A DNA stretch of 55,843 bases from an uncultured Pseudomonas sp. (GCF_946885885.1 NZ_CAMPHN010000007.1:1-55843), one strand, 5' to 3'; shown: positions 36,072 through 46,296, counted from the first letter of the stretch. The notes: generated from the letters alone by a model not told the origin. Numbers and translations are program-made.

Positions 36072-37580
36072 TCAGACCTGTGGGTAACGGGCGCGGCGCT
36101 CCATATCGTCGAGGTCGATGTGGTTGCGCATGTATTGCTGGCTGGCGTCGACCAGCGGTTGGTGATCCCAGCTTTTCAGCTTGCCCTGGCTCAGCGCCTC
36201 GGCGACCAGCCGGCGGCGGCGCTGGCTGGCCAGGGTCGCTTGATGAATCGCCGGCAGGTCCCAGCGCGCTTGCGCCTCGTCGATGAAGTCGGCCAGCAGT
36301 GCCTGGTGCTCGGCGGAGTCGGCGAGGTTCTCGCGCTCCTGCGGGTCGTTGCGCAGGTCGAACAGCAGCAGCGGGTCCTGTGCGCTGTAGATGAATTTCC
36401 AGGCGCCGCGGCGGATCATCATCAGCGGACCGTTGCTGCCTTCGGCCATATATTCGCCAATCACTTCATCGTGGCCCTGATGCCCCTCGAGGTGCGGCAG
36501 CAACGAGCGGCCATCCAGCGGCAGAGCGGCTTCGACGGCGCCGCCGGCCAACTCCACCAGGGTCGGCAACAGGTCCATGGTCGACACGCTCTGGGCGACC
36601 CGCTGCGCGGCAAAGCGTTTGGGCGCGTGCACTAGCAACGGCACCCGCGCGGACATTTCGAACCAGTGCATTTTGTACCAGAGGCCGCGTTCGCCGAGCA
36701 TGTCGCCGTGGTCGCCGGAGAAGACGATGATGGTGTCCTCGGCCATCCCGCAGTCTTCGAGGGTTTTCAGCAGTTTGCCGATATTCGCGTCGATATAGCT
36801 GCAGGCGCCGAAGTAGGCGCGCCGCGCGTCCTGGATCTTGTCCTCGGGCAGGGTCTTGCCCCAGAGGTCGATGACTTTGAGGATGCGTTGCGAATGCGGG
36901 TCCTGCTCGGCCTGGTCGATGACCTGGCTGGGCAGCGGGATCTCGACGTCCTCGTACAGGTTCCAGAACGCTTCGGGAATCGTGTAGGGGTCGTGCGGGT
37001 GGGTCATCGACACGGTCAGGCAGAACGGCTGGTCCGGCGTCATGCGTACGTGGTCGTAGAGGTATTGCTGGGCCTTGAACACCACTTCCTCGTCGAAATC
37101 CAGCTGATTGCTGCGCACGCACGGCCCGGCCTGCAACACCGAGGACATGTTGTGGTACCAGCTCAGGCGCTCGTCCGGCGCATCCCAGTTCACCGCCCAA
37201 CCATAGTCGGCCGGGTAGATGTCGCTGGTCAGGCGCTCCTCATAGCCGTGCAGCTGATCCGGGCCGCAGAAGTGCATTTTCCCGGACAGCGCGGTGCGGT
37301 AGCCGAGGCGGCGCAGGTAGTGGGCGTAGGTCGGCACATCGGCGGGCAAATCGGCGGCGTTGTCGTAGGCGCCGATCTTGCTCGGCAACTGGCCGCTGAC
37401 CAGGACGAAACGCGACGGCGCGCAGAGCGGGCTATTGCAGTAGGCCGAGTCGAACACCACGGCCTCCTCGGCCAGACGGGCGAGGTGCGGCATCTTGATC
37501 GGCGACGCCGCCTGGTAGATCGGCAGAATAGGCGCGGCCATCTGGTCGGCCATGATGAAGAGGATATTCGGGCGTTTCAT
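36072..37580 (-). CDS. betC: Choline-sulfatase
   Basis: 502 residues of the type I sulfatase family. The formylglycine site is NSPLCAPSRFVLVSGQ (CxPSR, Cys about residue 53). Metal ligands are in NILFIMADQMAAP and FSGDHGDMLGERG. The family-specific C-terminal segment (DDMERRARYPQV end) matches BetC. It hydrolyses choline sulfate to choline and sulfate, feeding betaine osmoprotectant synthesis or catabolism. There is no signal peptide, so it acts in the cytoplasm. It is divergent from a LysR-type gene, its probable regulator. Confidence 0.93.
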   Translation of the reverse strand: MKRPNILFIMADQMAAPILPIYQAASPIKMPHLARLAEEAVVFDSAYCNSPLCAPSRFVLVSGQLPSKIGAYDNAADLPADVPTYAHYLRRLGYRTALSGKMHFCGPDQLHGYEERLTSDIYPADYGWAVNWDAPDERLSWYHNMSSVLQAGPCVRSNQLDFDEEVVFKAQQYLYDHVRMTPDQPFCLTVSMTHPHDPYTIPEAFWNLYEDVEIPLPSQVIDQAEQDPHSQRILKVIDLWGKTLPEDKIQDARRAYFGACSYIDANIGKLLKTLEDCGMAEDTIIVFSGDHGDMLGERGLWYKMHWFEMSARVPLLVHAPKRFAAQRVAQSVSTMDLLPTLVELAGGAVEAALPLDGRSLLPHLEGHQGHDEVIGEYMAEGSNGPLMMIRRGAWKFIYSAQDPLLLFDLRNDPQERENLADSAEHQALLADFIDEAQARWDLPAIHQATLASQRRRRLVAEALSQGKLKSWDHQPLVDASQQYMRNHIDLDDMERRARYPQV

Positions 37581-37693
37581 GGGGCGCGGCTATTCCATAT
37601 TTAATATTTATGCGACATTGCGGCTTCGATCATCTTCCCTACGAAAATCCCGGTAAACCCGGCGTCAGTACATGCTTTGGATAACTACAGCTT
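37581..37693. promoter_or_regulatory. betC / LysR divergent control region
   Basis: 113 bases between divergent start codons with an AT-rich block at 37591-37612 that stands out from the GC-rich surroundings. LysR-type regulators usually bind such shared intergenic regions. No exact operator is claimed. Confidence 0.45.
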
Positions 37694-38605
37694 ATGTTTA
37701 GTCAACTCGAAGGCCTGTCCCTGGACGTGTTGCGGGTATTCGAATCCGCGGCGCGGCAGCTGAGTTTCACCGCGGCGGCGGCCGAACTGGGCAGCAGCCA
37801 ACCGGCGATCAGCCAGCAGATCAAACGGCTCGAACAGCAGCTGGCGGTCCGCCTGTTCGATCGTGTCTACCGTGGTATCGTCCTGACCGATGCCGGCACC
37901 TTGCTGCTGCGCTATGCCCAGGACGGCCTGCATAGCCTGGATGCCGGGTTGCAGGCGGTGACCGCGCAGCAGCAGCACGAGGTGCTGCAGGTGGCCACCG
38001 ATTTCGCTTTCGCCGCTTATTGGTTGATGCCGCGCTTGCAGCGCTTCCACCAACTGCACCCCGAGGTGGACGTCAGCCTGATTACCAGCGAACGCGACCT
38101 GGGCACCCTGTCGTCGGAGATCGACGTGGCGATCAGCTTCGGCGACGGCCGTTTCAAGCACGCCGAGGCGCAATTGCTGTTCGCCGAGGAAGTGTTCGCG
38201 GTATGCAGCCCGGGCCTGCTCAAGAAGCGGCCGCCGCCATTGCCGGTCGATGCCCTGGTCGAGTTGCCGCTGCTGCACTTGCGCCCGGAGAGCCGCAACC
38301 GTTGGTTCGACTGGAACGGCCTGTTCCAGGCCTATGGCATCGTCGAGGCGCCAAGCCCCGGTAGCCTGCGCTTCGATAACTACACTCTGCTGATCCAGGC
38401 GGCGATCGCCGGACAGGGCGTGGCGATCGGTTGGCGGCATCTGGTCGACGAGTTGCTCGCGCAGAAACTGCTATGCCGGGTGTGCGCCGAAGTCGCGCAC
38501 TCCGCCTACGGCTATTACCTGGTGTTGCCCGAGCGCAAACGCCGGCAACGTTTGACCCAGGCCTTCGTCGACTGGTTGCAGGCCGAACTGCGCGTTGCGG
38601 CCTGA
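37694..38605 (+). CDS. LysR-family regulator of the choline sulfatase genes
   Basis: 303 residues. N-terminal winged HTH (about 5-65): LDVLRVFESAARQLSFTAAA followed by SSQPAISQQIKRLEQQL and the LTDAG end. A type 2 periplasmic-binding-fold effector domain follows (about 92-295). It resembles GcvA-like LysR regulators. Divergent orientation from betC suggests it activates betC-choX in response to choline or choline sulfate. That is inference from position. Confidence 0.85.
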   Translation: MFSQLEGLSLDVLRVFESAARQLSFTAAAAELGSSQPAISQQIKRLEQQLAVRLFDRVYRGIVLTDAGTLLLRYAQDGLHSLDAGLQAVTAQQQHEVLQVATDFAFAAYWLMPRLQRFHQLHPEVDVSLITSERDLGTLSSEIDVAISFGDGRFKHAEAQLLFAEEVFAVCSPGLLKKRPPPLPVDALVELPLLHLRPESRNRWFDWNGLFQAYGIVEAPSPGSLRFDNYTLLIQAAIAGQGVAIGWRHLVDELLAQKLLCRVCAEVAHSAYGYYLVLPERKRRQRLTQAFVDWLQAELRVAA

Positions 38606-38735
38606 GAACAAGCGCACCGCTCGGCGGGCAGGAACTTGGCGCCTGGAAAACATCCTAGACTCCAAGTACCGTTGCGTATACTCGCAGCCCCGCTGCGTAC
38701 GCCGCTCCCGCCCACCGACTCTGTGAACCGCCGCC

Positions 38736-39644
38736 GTGAAACTTCGCCATTCGTTAGTAAGCCTGCTGCTCTGCGCCGGCCTTGTCGTCGCATCGAACAG
38801 CCCGGCCGCACCCAAGGCCCCGGCGCAGCAGGAACTCGCCGCCGGCAGCGCCATGCTGGTCGACCTCAAGACCAACCAAGTGCTCTACGCCAGCAACCCG
38901 GACATGGTGGTGCCGATCGCCTCGGTGACCAAACTGATGACGGGCATGGTGACCCTGGATGCCAAGCAGCCGCTGGAGCAGGTATTGCCGATCACCATCC
39001 GCGATAACTGGGAGATGCGCGGCGTCTATTCGCGGGTGCGCATCGGCAGCGAACTCAGCCGCCACGACATGTTGCTGCTGGCGCTGATGTCCTCGGAAAA
39101 CCGCGCGGCATCGAGCCTGGCCCACCACTATCCGGGCGGCTACGGCGCCTTTATCGCGGCGATGAACGCCAAGGCCAAGGCCTTGGGCATGCACAGCACG
39201 CGGTTCGTCGAGCCGACCGGGCTATCGCTGCACAACGTCTCCACCGCCCGCGATCTGGTGCTGCTGCTCAAGGCCACCGCGGACTACCCGCTGCTCACCG
39301 AATTGAGCACCACCTCCGAGCGCACCGTGGCCTTCCGTAAACCCAACTACACCCTGGGTTTCCGCAATACCAACGCGCTGGTGCGCAAGCCGGGCTGGGA
39401 TATCCAGGTGACCAAAACCGGCTTCACCAACGCCGCCGGCCATTGCCTGGTGATGCGCACGGAAATGGCCAACAAACCGGTGGCCTTCGTGGTGCTCGAC
39501 GCCTTCGGCAAATACACCCATATGGCCGACGCCAACCGCCTCAAGCGCTGGTTGGAAACCGGCAAGATCACCCCCGTGCCGGCCGCCGCCATCAGTTACC
39601 GCAAGCAGAAGATGGCCGAACGGCAACTGCATGCGGCGCAGTAG
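38736..39644 (+). CDS. pbpG: D-alanyl-D-alanine endopeptidase PbpG
   Basis: 302 residues from GTG 38736 with a signal peptide ([20 protein letters not shown]). Penicillin-binding motifs are complete: ASVTKLM (SxxK, about residue 68), SSENRAA (SxN) and [10 protein letters not shown] (KTG). This is the low-molecular-weight PBP7/8 type, which hydrolyses peptide cross-links of murein in the periplasm. It is not part of the recalled PAO1 string here, where pbpG lies elsewhere, so this looks like a local rearrangement. The start codon has a weak ribosome site. Confidence 0.9.
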   Translation: MKLRHSLVSLLLCAGLVVASNSPAAPKAPAQQELAAGSAMLVDLKTNQVLYASNPDMVVPIASVTKLMTGMVTLDAKQPLEQVLPITIRDNWEMRGVYSRVRIGSELSRHDMLLLALMSSENRAASSLAHHYPGGYGAFIAAMNAKAKALGMHSTRFVEPTGLSLHNVSTARDLVLLLKATADYPLLTELSTTSERTVAFRKPNYTLGFRNTNALVRKPGWDIQVTKTGFTNAAGHCLVMRTEMANKPVAFVVLDAFGKYTHMADANRLKRWLETGKITPVPAAAISYRKQKMAERQLHAAQ

Positions 39645-39819
39645 TTATTCAAGGGGCTGTAGGGATCGACTCTGTATCTGGTCTATACCATCCCATCCTT
39701 TGGTTGGGTTGAGTAGAATTTAGGGATCGCGCTTAAGTTGGAGCACGGCGTTGCAACGGTTCTGCCATAAACGCCGGCTATTACTGCTCAACTCCAACAA
39801 CAAACAGAGCGCCTTCCCC

Positions 39820-40809
39820 ATGAAAACCCTCACCACTCTCGTAGTTGGTCTAGGCCTGGCTTTTGCCGCCGGCCAGGCCAGTGCCTGGTCGCAACCCACC
39901 CACAAAAATATCGTCAAGGACGCCTTGGCCTTTCTCAATTCGGCCTATGCGACGCCGGAGATGCAGCGCGCCTATCGGTTCTACGTCGGTGCGGCCGGCA
40001 GCGAGGCCCGTGCCGGCGAGATCCTCGGCCAGGCCGCCTACGATGTCGACGACTTCCAGGACACCCGCCTCGGCGGCTGGTGGGTCGGCTACGAGCACGC
40101 ACCGGTCTATGGCGCGGCGGCTTCGATCGTCAATTACACCTCCTACTGGCACTTCATCAACATGGCCCGTCAGGGCGATGCCCATGGCAACGACCACGGC
40201 GGCTACGATTACCGCTACCGCAAGGTCGACGGCAGCTGGAGCGGCGATGTCGATTGGTACGCCATGGTCTACCTGTACAACCGCGAGCTGAAAAAGAGCG
40301 ACTTCGACACCACCGAAGCGCACTACCGACAGGGCAGCAGCTCCGATTGGCAGAGCCATTACGGCGACTTCCAGACCGCCGCCTTCCAGCCGATCGATAA
40401 CCTCGCCAAGTACTGGTTCGACCAGTTCAGGAACGCCCCCTCGCTGCAAACCATCGGCTACTCGCTGCACACCACCGGCGACGTGGCGCAGCCGCACCAT
40501 GCCTGGGTCACCTCGGGCAACGGCCACTCCGGCTGGGAAGGTTGGGTCGACGACCATTACTTCAGCGAAGGCCTCAACGACATGGCGGCAGTGGCCGGCC
40601 GGGTCGGCAGCTACGACCCGCAACGACCGATCCGCGATCTGCTGACCCAGACCGCGCAAGTCGCCTACCAGCGCCCCGAGCCGTTGTACGACACCAGCTA
40701 CGCCACCCGCCTGCGCATCGCCAAAGAGCTGATCCCGGAATCCATCGCGCTGACCGTCAGCGTGCTGACCAAGGGCGCCAACAGCTTCCACGGCCAGGGC
40801 GGCCTCTAA
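39820..40809 (+). CDS. plcB: Zinc-dependent phospholipase C, PlcB type
   Basis: 329 residues from ATG 39820. The signal peptide ends in GQASA and the mature protein begins WSQPTHKNIV. In zinc phospholipases C the N-terminal Trp of the mature enzyme is itself a zinc ligand, so this cleavage site supports both calls. Further ligand-like histidines are in NYTSYWHFINM, YSLHTTGDVAQPHHAW and WVDDHYFSEG. From memory P. aeruginosa PA0026 (PlcB) is secreted, cleaves phosphatidylethanolamine and is needed for chemotaxis toward such lipids. It is followed without a gap by a parvulin-type isomerase. Confidence 0.88.
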   Translation: MKTLTTLVVGLGLAFAAGQASAWSQPTHKNIVKDALAFLNSAYATPEMQRAYRFYVGAAGSEARAGEILGQAAYDVDDFQDTRLGGWWVGYEHAPVYGAAASIVNYTSYWHFINMARQGDAHGNDHGGYDYRYRKVDGSWSGDVDWYAMVYLYNRELKKSDFDTTEAHYRQGSSSDWQSHYGDFQTAAFQPIDNLAKYWFDQFRNAPSLQTIGYSLHTTGDVAQPHHAWVTSGNGHSGWEGWVDDHYFSEGLNDMAAVAGRVGSYDPQRPIRDLLTQTAQVAYQRPEPLYDTSYATRLRIAKELIPESIALTVSVLTKGANSFHGQGGL

Positions 40810-42060
40810 GTGCTGGGCATCTTCCAGCGCGCTTCGCTGGTACTGGGGCTGACCGGCATCTGCCTGTCGGCCTCGGCCAGTCAGGATCTGCGCATCGACG
40901 ACGAGCGCCTGCCCGGCAAGAGCATCGAGGTGTTGGAAAAGGCCGTGACCCGGGTCAAGTTCAACACCGACCTGCGCCTGCTGCGCATCGGTCTGGCGGA
41001 GAACCACCTGCTCGCCCGCGAGGTGGAAGCCGAGCTGGACGGTAAGTACCGCCGCGACCTCGAGGCGCTGGTCGAACGCGAAGCCGCCAACCTGATCGAG
41101 CAGGTTTACGGCAAGCAGTTCGATCGGGATGTGCGGCCATTCCTGCGCCAACCGCAAGGGCTGAGCAGCGAACGCTTGCGGCGGATTCTCGCGGCGCCGC
41201 AGCAGGGCGTGGTACTCGACAGCCTGCAATTGAGCGCCGAACAGCAAGCCGAGGCGGCGGCCCTGAGCTTGATCGCCTGGCAGTTTCCCGGTCAGGCCGA
41301 ACGCCAGCTGACGCTGCTGGATCTGTATCAGGGCGACAACGTCCAGGGCCAGGTCGAGCTGCAACAGGGCAATCTGCGTTACCTCGCCGAACAGGTGCGT
41401 CAGCAGGCGCAGCGCGACTATCTCTGGTATCAGCTGGGTAAAAAGGGCTTCGATGCCGCCGAGCAGGCCGGTTTGCGCCAACTGGTGCGCGACAAACTGA
41501 TCCGCCACAAGTACCTGCACCAGCTCGGCTTGCACAACGACTTCCACCACGAAACCGACAGCCTCAAACAGCGCGCCAGGCAGGTCAGCGATGCCGATGC
41601 CGAGGCCTACTACCGGCGCAATCTGCCGCTGTTCCTCAACGTCGCCCAGGTGCGCGCCGCGCATATCCGCCTCGCCGATCAGGCCACGGCCGACCGGGTG
41701 CATGCCGAATTGCAGGCCGGGCTGGCCTTCGACGAAGCAGTACGCCGCTATTCCCTGGCCGAGGACAAAGATCAAATGCCGCCCGGCGACCTCGGCCTGA
41801 TTCGCCCGCAGGACGCGCAACTGGATTTCCTGCGTAAAACCGCGCTGCTGCAAAAGGCCGACAGCATCTCCTTGCCGATGCTGATCGATGGCGTCTTCGA
41901 GATCGTCCAGGTGCGCAGCCGCGCGGACAAACAGCTGCCGCTCAGCGACCCCAGTGTGCGCTACGAGGTCAACCAGGCCGTGGCCAAGGAACAACTGAGC
42001 CGCGAGTTCCAGCAGCGCGTCGATGCCCTGCTGGCCAATGCCAAGGTCGAAGGGCTATGA
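40810..42060 (+). CDS. Parvulin-type peptidyl-prolyl isomerase, exported
   Basis: 416 residues from GTG 40810, the base right after the plcB stop. A signal peptide (about 1-24, ending SASAS) leads a charged helical N-terminal half rich in glutamine and glutamate, SurA-like. A parvulin domain follows around residues 275-375 (VAQVRAAHIRLAD, FDEAVRRYSLAED, PPGDLGLI). It probably folds secreted or outer-membrane proteins in the periplasm. Immediate coupling to plcB suggests PlcB is a client. The syntenic P. aeruginosa gene is PA0027 as I recall. Confidence 0.82.
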   Translation: MLGIFQRASLVLGLTGICLSASASQDLRIDDERLPGKSIEVLEKAVTRVKFNTDLRLLRIGLAENHLLAREVEAELDGKYRRDLEALVEREAANLIEQVYGKQFDRDVRPFLRQPQGLSSERLRRILAAPQQGVVLDSLQLSAEQQAEAAALSLIAWQFPGQAERQLTLLDLYQGDNVQGQVELQQGNLRYLAEQVRQQAQRDYLWYQLGKKGFDAAEQAGLRQLVRDKLIRHKYLHQLGLHNDFHHETDSLKQRARQVSDADAEAYYRRNLPLFLNVAQVRAAHIRLADQATADRVHAELQAGLAFDEAVRRYSLAEDKDQMPPGDLGLIRPQDAQLDFLRKTALLQKADSISLPMLIDGVFEIVQVRSRADKQLPLSDPSVRYEVNQAVAKEQLSREFQQRVDALLANAKVEGL

Positions 42061-42602
42061 AGCGTTGGCTGATTGGGGCTGTGTTCTCCGCCACCGCGGC
42101 GATAGCCCTGGGCATTTGGTGGGGGCCGGATGCCCAGCCGGTAGCAAGGGCTGCGATGCCGGAGATGGTGCCAAAGCGCTCGATTGAGCCGCCCTCACCG
42201 CATGCGCCAGGACCGCGCGCGCAACCCGTCGCAGCCAGTCCAGCATCGATAGCGCCGGTTATCGATAGCTCCGCCGAGCCAGCGCTAAACGCCGAGGAGG
42301 CGCAGGTGCTGATGCAACTGATGGCCGACCAGGGCGACCCGCGTAGCCCACCGCTCGGCACGCTGAAACCGCGCGAGCAGGCGACGCCGGCACAACTGGC
42401 CGACCCGGCGCAGTACCAGGCGTTCGAGGACAAGCAAAGTCGCGCGCTGATCCAGGCTTACGTAAGCGGCGTGCAGCAGATCCCGGCGATTCGCGCGCGC
42501 ATCGAACAAGCCGCGCAAACCGGCGAACGCAACGCCACGGAAATCGACGAAGCCCGCGCCGCTCTGGAGCAATTGGAGATGTTGCGATTGGTAGACCCGT
42601 AG
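42057..42602 (+). CDS. Exported hypothetical protein coupled to the PPIase
   Basis: 181 residues, ATGA overlap with the isomerase gene. It has an N-terminal hydrophobic segment (WLIGAVFSATAAIALGIWW, signal or anchor), a proline-rich linker (about 35-75) and an alpha-helical C-terminal half (EEAQVLMQLMADQGDP, then QALIQAYVSGVQQIPAIR-like sequence). I know no domain in it. Position fits PA0028. The TAG stop (42600-42602) is formed by the first bases of the tandem GTAGG repeat array that follows, so the C-terminus may have been set by the repeat. Confidence 0.7.
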   Translation: MKRWLIGAVFSATAAIALGIWWGPDAQPVARAAMPEMVPKRSIEPPSPHAPGPRAQPVAASPASIAPVIDSSAEPALNAEEAQVLMQLMADQGDPRSPPLGTLKPREQATPAQLADPAQYQAFEDKQSRALIQAYVSGVQQIPAIRARIEQAAQTGERNATEIDEARAALEQLEMLRLVDP

Positions 42603-43059
42603 GTTGGGTTAGCGGCGCATACCCGTAACGCTCGAACGACACCACTATCGAACGCCGCGTAACCCAACATAGCGTTGCCATCATTACCGGGTTACGCCGC
42701 CGCTTGTATCTATTCGTCCGAACCACCGTGCAGGCGGCTAACCTGCGCGGCCCGACCCAGCCTACGGGTTCGGTGCTCGCCATCGACAGATCCGTAGGTC
42801 GGGTTAGCGGCGCACGCCCGTAACGCTCGAACGACCTCGCTATCGACTGCCGCGTAACCCGACATGGCGTTGTTGCCATTCCCGGGTTACGCCGCCGCCT
42901 TTATCTCTATTTACCAGGCCACCGCGCAGGCGGCTAACCCGGGCTACGGTTCGGCGCTCGCCGTTCCAACCGCGCGTCATCGTCAGTCCCGTAGGCTGGG
43001 TTGGCGGCGCGTACCTGCGAAGTTCAGGCGACATCATTTCGAACGCCGCGTAACCCAGC
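42599..43059. repeat. Tandem array, about 195-bp period
   Basis: Units start at 42599, 42794 and 42991, each beginning GTAGG[T/C][T/C]GGGTTAGCGGCGC-like and running to GCCGCGTAACCC. A second half follows with CGGGTTACGCCGCCGC and GCAGGCGGCTAAC. The third unit is partial, ending about 43059. Each unit is itself an inverted repeat (GGGTTAGCGGCG with CGCCGCGTAACCC). The array fills most of the 568-bp gap between the hypothetical gene and trpA, and no gene is seen in it. Confidence 0.8.
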
Positions 43060-43104
43060 AAGCGCCAGCAGCCGCGCCGCCGTTAAAAGCACCCTCACCC
43101 CTAG

Positions 43105-43127
43105 CCCCTCTCCCGGAGGGAGAGGGG
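43105..43127. repeat. CCCCTCTCCC...GGGAGAGGGG hairpin
   Basis: Perfect 10-bp stem with a GGA loop (43105-43114 and 43118-43127) downstream of trpA. No T run follows on either strand. This is a common dispersed hairpin word of GC-rich bacteria and may end the trpBA transcript. Confidence 0.6.
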
Positions 43128-43170
43128 GAACAAAAGCGCAGCGTGGCAGATCCTGATCTGGCTGCTTGCC

Positions 43171-43980
43171 TTACACCCGCGCGCCACGCACGCCGTCGGC
43201 CAGGGATTTACACAGGCCGAGCACGCCGTCCACCGCCTGGGCGTCGTTTTCGGCGTTGGCGATCTGGTCGATCAGCGCCGAGCCGACCACCACACCGTCG
43301 GCCAGGCGGGCGATGGTCGCCGCGTGTTCCGGGGTGCGGATGCCGAAGCCGATGCTGATCGGCAGGTCGGTATGCCGGCGCAGGCGGGCGACGGCTTGTT
43401 CGACATGCTCGATGGTGGCCGAGCCGGCGCCGGTGACGCCCGCCACCGAGACGTAGTAAACGAAGCCGGAGCTGCCGTTGAGCACTTTCGGCAGGCGCGC
43501 GTCGTCGGTGGTCGGCGTGGTCAGGCGGATGAAATCCAGGCCCGCGGCTTGCGCCGGGTCGCACAGGTCGGCGTTATGTTCCGGCGGCAGGTCGACGACG
43601 ATCAAGCCATCGACCCCGGCTTCCTTGGCTTCGGCGATAAAGCGCGCGACGCCCATCTTGTGGATCGGGTTGAAGTAGCCCATCAGCACCAGCGGCGTGC
43701 TCTGGTCGTCTTCGCGGAAGGCGCGGACCATCTGCAGGGTCTTGGCCAGATTCTGCTTGGCGCTCAGGGCACGGATATTCGCCAGCTGAATCGCCGGGCC
43801 GTCGGCCATCGGGTCGGTGAACGGCATGCCCAGCTCGATCACGTCGGCACCCGCGGCGGGCAGACCCTTGAGGATCGCCAGGGAGGCGTCGTAGTTCGGG
43901 TCGCCGGCGGTAACGAAGGTCACCAGGGCGGCGCGGTTTTCTTGCTTGAGCTGGGCAAAACGGCTTTGCAGACGGCTCAT
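43171..43980 (-). CDS. trpA: Tryptophan synthase alpha chain
   Basis: 269 residues, the usual length. Catalytic Glu and Asp lie in [18 protein letters not shown] (about residues 49 and 60). The phosphate-binding segment is [12 protein letters not shown], and the mobile loop region is [13 protein letters not shown]. It cleaves indole-3-glycerol phosphate and channels indole to TrpB. Its start shares a base with the trpB stop, so the two are co-translated. Activation by the divergent TrpI gene product is the known control in pseudomonads. Confidence 0.97.
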   Translation of the reverse strand: MSRLQSRFAQLKQENRAALVTFVTAGDPNYDASLAILKGLPAAGADVIELGMPFTDPMADGPAIQLANIRALSAKQNLAKTLQMVRAFREDDQSTPLVLMGYFNPIHKMGVARFIAEAKEAGVDGLIVVDLPPEHNADLCDPAQAAGLDFIRLTTPTTDDARLPKVLNGSSGFVYYVSVAGVTGAGSATIEHVEQAVARLRRHTDLPISIGFGIRTPEHAATIARLADGVVVGSALIDQIANAENDAQAVDGVLGLCKSLADGVRGARV

Positions 43981-45194
43981 CAGTGTTTCTCCTGCTGATC
44001 TTGTTGCATGTGGTGCATAACGGTCTGCATATCCTTGTCGCCGCGGCCGGACAGGTTGATCACCATCAGGTGGTCTTTCGGCAGGGTCGGCGCGCGTTTG
44101 AAGGCTTCGGCCAGGGCGTGGGACGATTCCAGGGCCGGGATGATGCCTTCCAGGCGGCAGCAGGTATGGAAGGCTGCGAGGGCTTCGTCGTCGGTCACCG
44201 AGGTGTATTCGACGCGGCCGATCTCATGCAACCAGGCGTGCTCGGGGCCGATGCCGGGATAGTCGAGGCCGGCGGAAATCGAGTGGGCATCGATGATCTG
44301 ACCATCGTCGTCCTGCAGCAGGAAGGTGCGGTTGCCGTGTAGCACGCCCGGTACGCCGCCGTTGAGGCTGGCCGCGTGCTTGCCGGTTGCGATGCCGTAA
44401 CCCGCCGCTTCGACGCCGACGATCTGGATGTCTTTATCGTCGAGGAACGGGTGGAACAGGCCGATGGCGTTGGAGCCGCCGCCGATGCAGGCCACCAGGC
44501 TGTCGGGCAGACGGCCTTCCTGGGCGAGGATCTGCTCGCGGGTTTCCTTGCCGATCACCGCCTGGAAGTCGCGGACCATCGCCGGGTACGGGTGCGGGCC
44601 GGCCACGGTGCCGATCATGTAGAAGGTGTTGTCGACGTTGGTCACCCAGTCGCGCAGGGCTTCGTTCATCGCGTCTTTCAAGGTGCCGGTGCCAGCGACG
44701 ACCGGGATCACGGTGGCGCCCAGCAGCTTCATGCGGAAGACGTTGGCCTGCTGGCGGTCGATATCGGTGGTGCCCATGAAAATCACGCATTCCATGCCGA
44801 AGCGTGCCGCTACGGTGGCGGTCGCCACGCCGTGCATGCCGGCGCCGGTCTCGGCGATGATGCGTTTTTTGCCCATGCGCTTGGCCAGCAGGGCTTGGCC
44901 GATGCAGTTGTTGATCTTGTGCGCGCCGGTGTGATTCAGCTCTTCGCGCTTGAAGTAGATCTTCGCGCCGCCGCAGTGCTCGGTCAGGCGTTCGGCGAAA
45001 TACAGCGGGCTCGGGCGGCCGACGAAATCGCGCTGGAAGTAGGCCAGCTCCTTGGCGAATTCGGGATCGAGCTTGGCCTTTTCGTACTCGGCGGCCAGGT
45101 CGTGGATCAGCGGCATCAGGGTTTCGGCGACGTATTGGCCGCCGAACGAGCCGAACAGGCCGGTGGCGTCGGGGCCGCTGCGATAGGAAGTCAT
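43980..45194 (-). CDS. trpB: Tryptophan synthase beta chain
   Basis: 404 residues from ATG 45194 ([19 protein letters not shown]); the frame is open upstream but lacks support. The PLP lysine is in [14 protein letters not shown] (about residue 92), and the glycine loop for the cofactor phosphate is [10 protein letters not shown]. TrpB condenses indole with serine to tryptophan in the cytoplasm. It is divergent from trpI over 132 bases and lies upstream of trpA. Confidence 0.97.
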   Translation of the reverse strand: MTSYRSGPDATGLFGSFGGQYVAETLMPLIHDLAAEYEKAKLDPEFAKELAYFQRDFVGRPSPLYFAERLTEHCGGAKIYFKREELNHTGAHKINNCIGQALLAKRMGKKRIIAETGAGMHGVATATVAARFGMECVIFMGTTDIDRQQANVFRMKLLGATVIPVVAGTGTLKDAMNEALRDWVTNVDNTFYMIGTVAGPHPYPAMVRDFQAVIGKETREQILAQEGRLPDSLVACIGGGSNAIGLFHPFLDDKDIQIVGVEAAGYGIATGKHAASLNGGVPGVLHGNRTFLLQDDDGQIIDAHSISAGLDYPGIGPEHAWLHEIGRVEYTSVTDDEALAAFHTCCRLEGIIPALESSHALAEAFKRAPTLPKDHLMVINLSGRGDKDMQTVMHHMQQDQQEKH

Positions 45195-45326
45195 GGCATT
45201 CTCCTGCGGGTATCGAGGATTTGCAGGAGCCAGCACCGGGCTCCTACGACAATGGCCAAAGGATAAGGCTGTGTGACCCTGGACAAAAGCGATAAGATTG
45301 CGCAAACACGTCAGGAAAACTCACAG
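45195..45326. promoter_or_regulatory. trpBA / trpI divergent control region
   Basis: 132 bases between divergent starts. In P. aeruginosa and P. putida TrpI binds here and activates trpBA with indoleglycerol phosphate. The exact sites were not resolved by eye. Confidence 0.55.
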
Positions 45327-46238
45327 ATGAGCCAGGACCTTCCCCCGCTCAACGCCCTGCGTGCCTTCGAGGCCGCCGCCCGTCTGCTTAGCGTCAGCAA
45401 GGCCGGCGAGGAGCTGCACGTCACCCATGGCGCGATCAGCCGGCAGATCCGAGCCCTGGAGGAGGAACTCGGCATCCGCCTGGTGAGCAAGGACGGTCGC
45501 GGCATAAAACTCACCGATGCCGGCATGCGTCTGCGCGATGCGGCGGGCGAGACGTTCGAACGCCTGCGCCTGGCCTGCGCCGAGCTCAAGCGTCAGACCC
45601 GGGATGCGCCTTTTGTCCTCGGTTGCCCCGGCAGTTTGTTGGCCCGCTGGTTTATCCCGCGCCTGGATCGGCTCAATCGCGAGCTGCCGGAACTGCGCCT
45701 GCAACTGTCGACCAGCCATGGCGAACTCGACCCGCGCAGCCCCCAGGTCGATGCCACCCTGCTGTTCGCCGAACCGCCCTGGCCGGCGGATATGCAGGTG
45801 TTCGAGCTGGCCGTCGAACGCATCGGCCCGGTGCTCAGCCCGCGTTATGCGCGCTTCGCCGAGTTGCACCGGGCACCGGCCGCGGCGCTGCTCGGCGAGC
45901 CGCTGCTGTACACCAGCTCGCGCCCGCAAGCCTGGCCGAGCTGGGCCGCCGGCAATGCCCTGGATAGCGGCGCGTTGCGTTACGGCCAGGGTTTCGAACA
46001 CCTTTACTACCTGCTTGAAGCCGCCGCCGCCGGGCTCGGCGTGGCCATCGCGCCGCAGCAGTTGGTGGCCGACGACCTGGCGGCCGGTCGTCTGCTGGCG
46101 CCCTGGGGCTTCGTCGAAACGCCGGCGCGCCTGGCGCTGTGGCAACCGCTGCGCAGTCGCGACAGTCGTGCCGCGCAGCTGGCGCGCTGGTTGGCAAACG
46201 AGTTGGGCGTCCTTGCCGAGGTCCCGGCCGTCGATTAG
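45327..46238 (+). CDS. trpI: LysR-type activator TrpI
   Basis: 303 residues from ATG 45327, with AGGA upstream. The HTH domain reads [20 protein letters not shown] and [17 protein letters not shown], ending at LTDAG. The effector domain follows. Its position divergent from trpBA identifies it as TrpI rather than another GcvA-like regulator. TrpI senses indoleglycerol phosphate and activates trpBA while limiting its own expression. Full length, no defect. Confidence 0.93.
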   Translation: MSQDLPPLNALRAFEAAARLLSVSKAGEELHVTHGAISRQIRALEEELGIRLVSKDGRGIKLTDAGMRLRDAAGETFERLRLACAELKRQTRDAPFVLGCPGSLLARWFIPRLDRLNRELPELRLQLSTSHGELDPRSPQVDATLLFAEPPWPADMQVFELAVERIGPVLSPRYARFAELHRAPAAALLGEPLLYTSSRPQAWPSWAAGNALDSGALRYGQGFEHLYYLLEAAAAGLGVAIAPQQLVADDLAAGRLLAPWGFVETPARLALWQPLRSRDSRAAQLARWLANELGVLAEVPAVD

Positions 46239-46296
46239 CCTGTGCGCGCCTGAGCCATCCGCCGGATGGACGCGCCCACGACATGGAGTGACAAGG

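Noticed and set aside
39850..41994. Long minus-strand open frame (714 codons) opposite plcB and the PPIase
   Set aside because: It is antisense to two well-supported genes with signal peptides and motifs; GC-rich codons leave long open frames on the other strand.
42599..43059. CRISPR array
   Set aside because: The period is about 195 bp with diverged copies and no unique spacers or cas genes.
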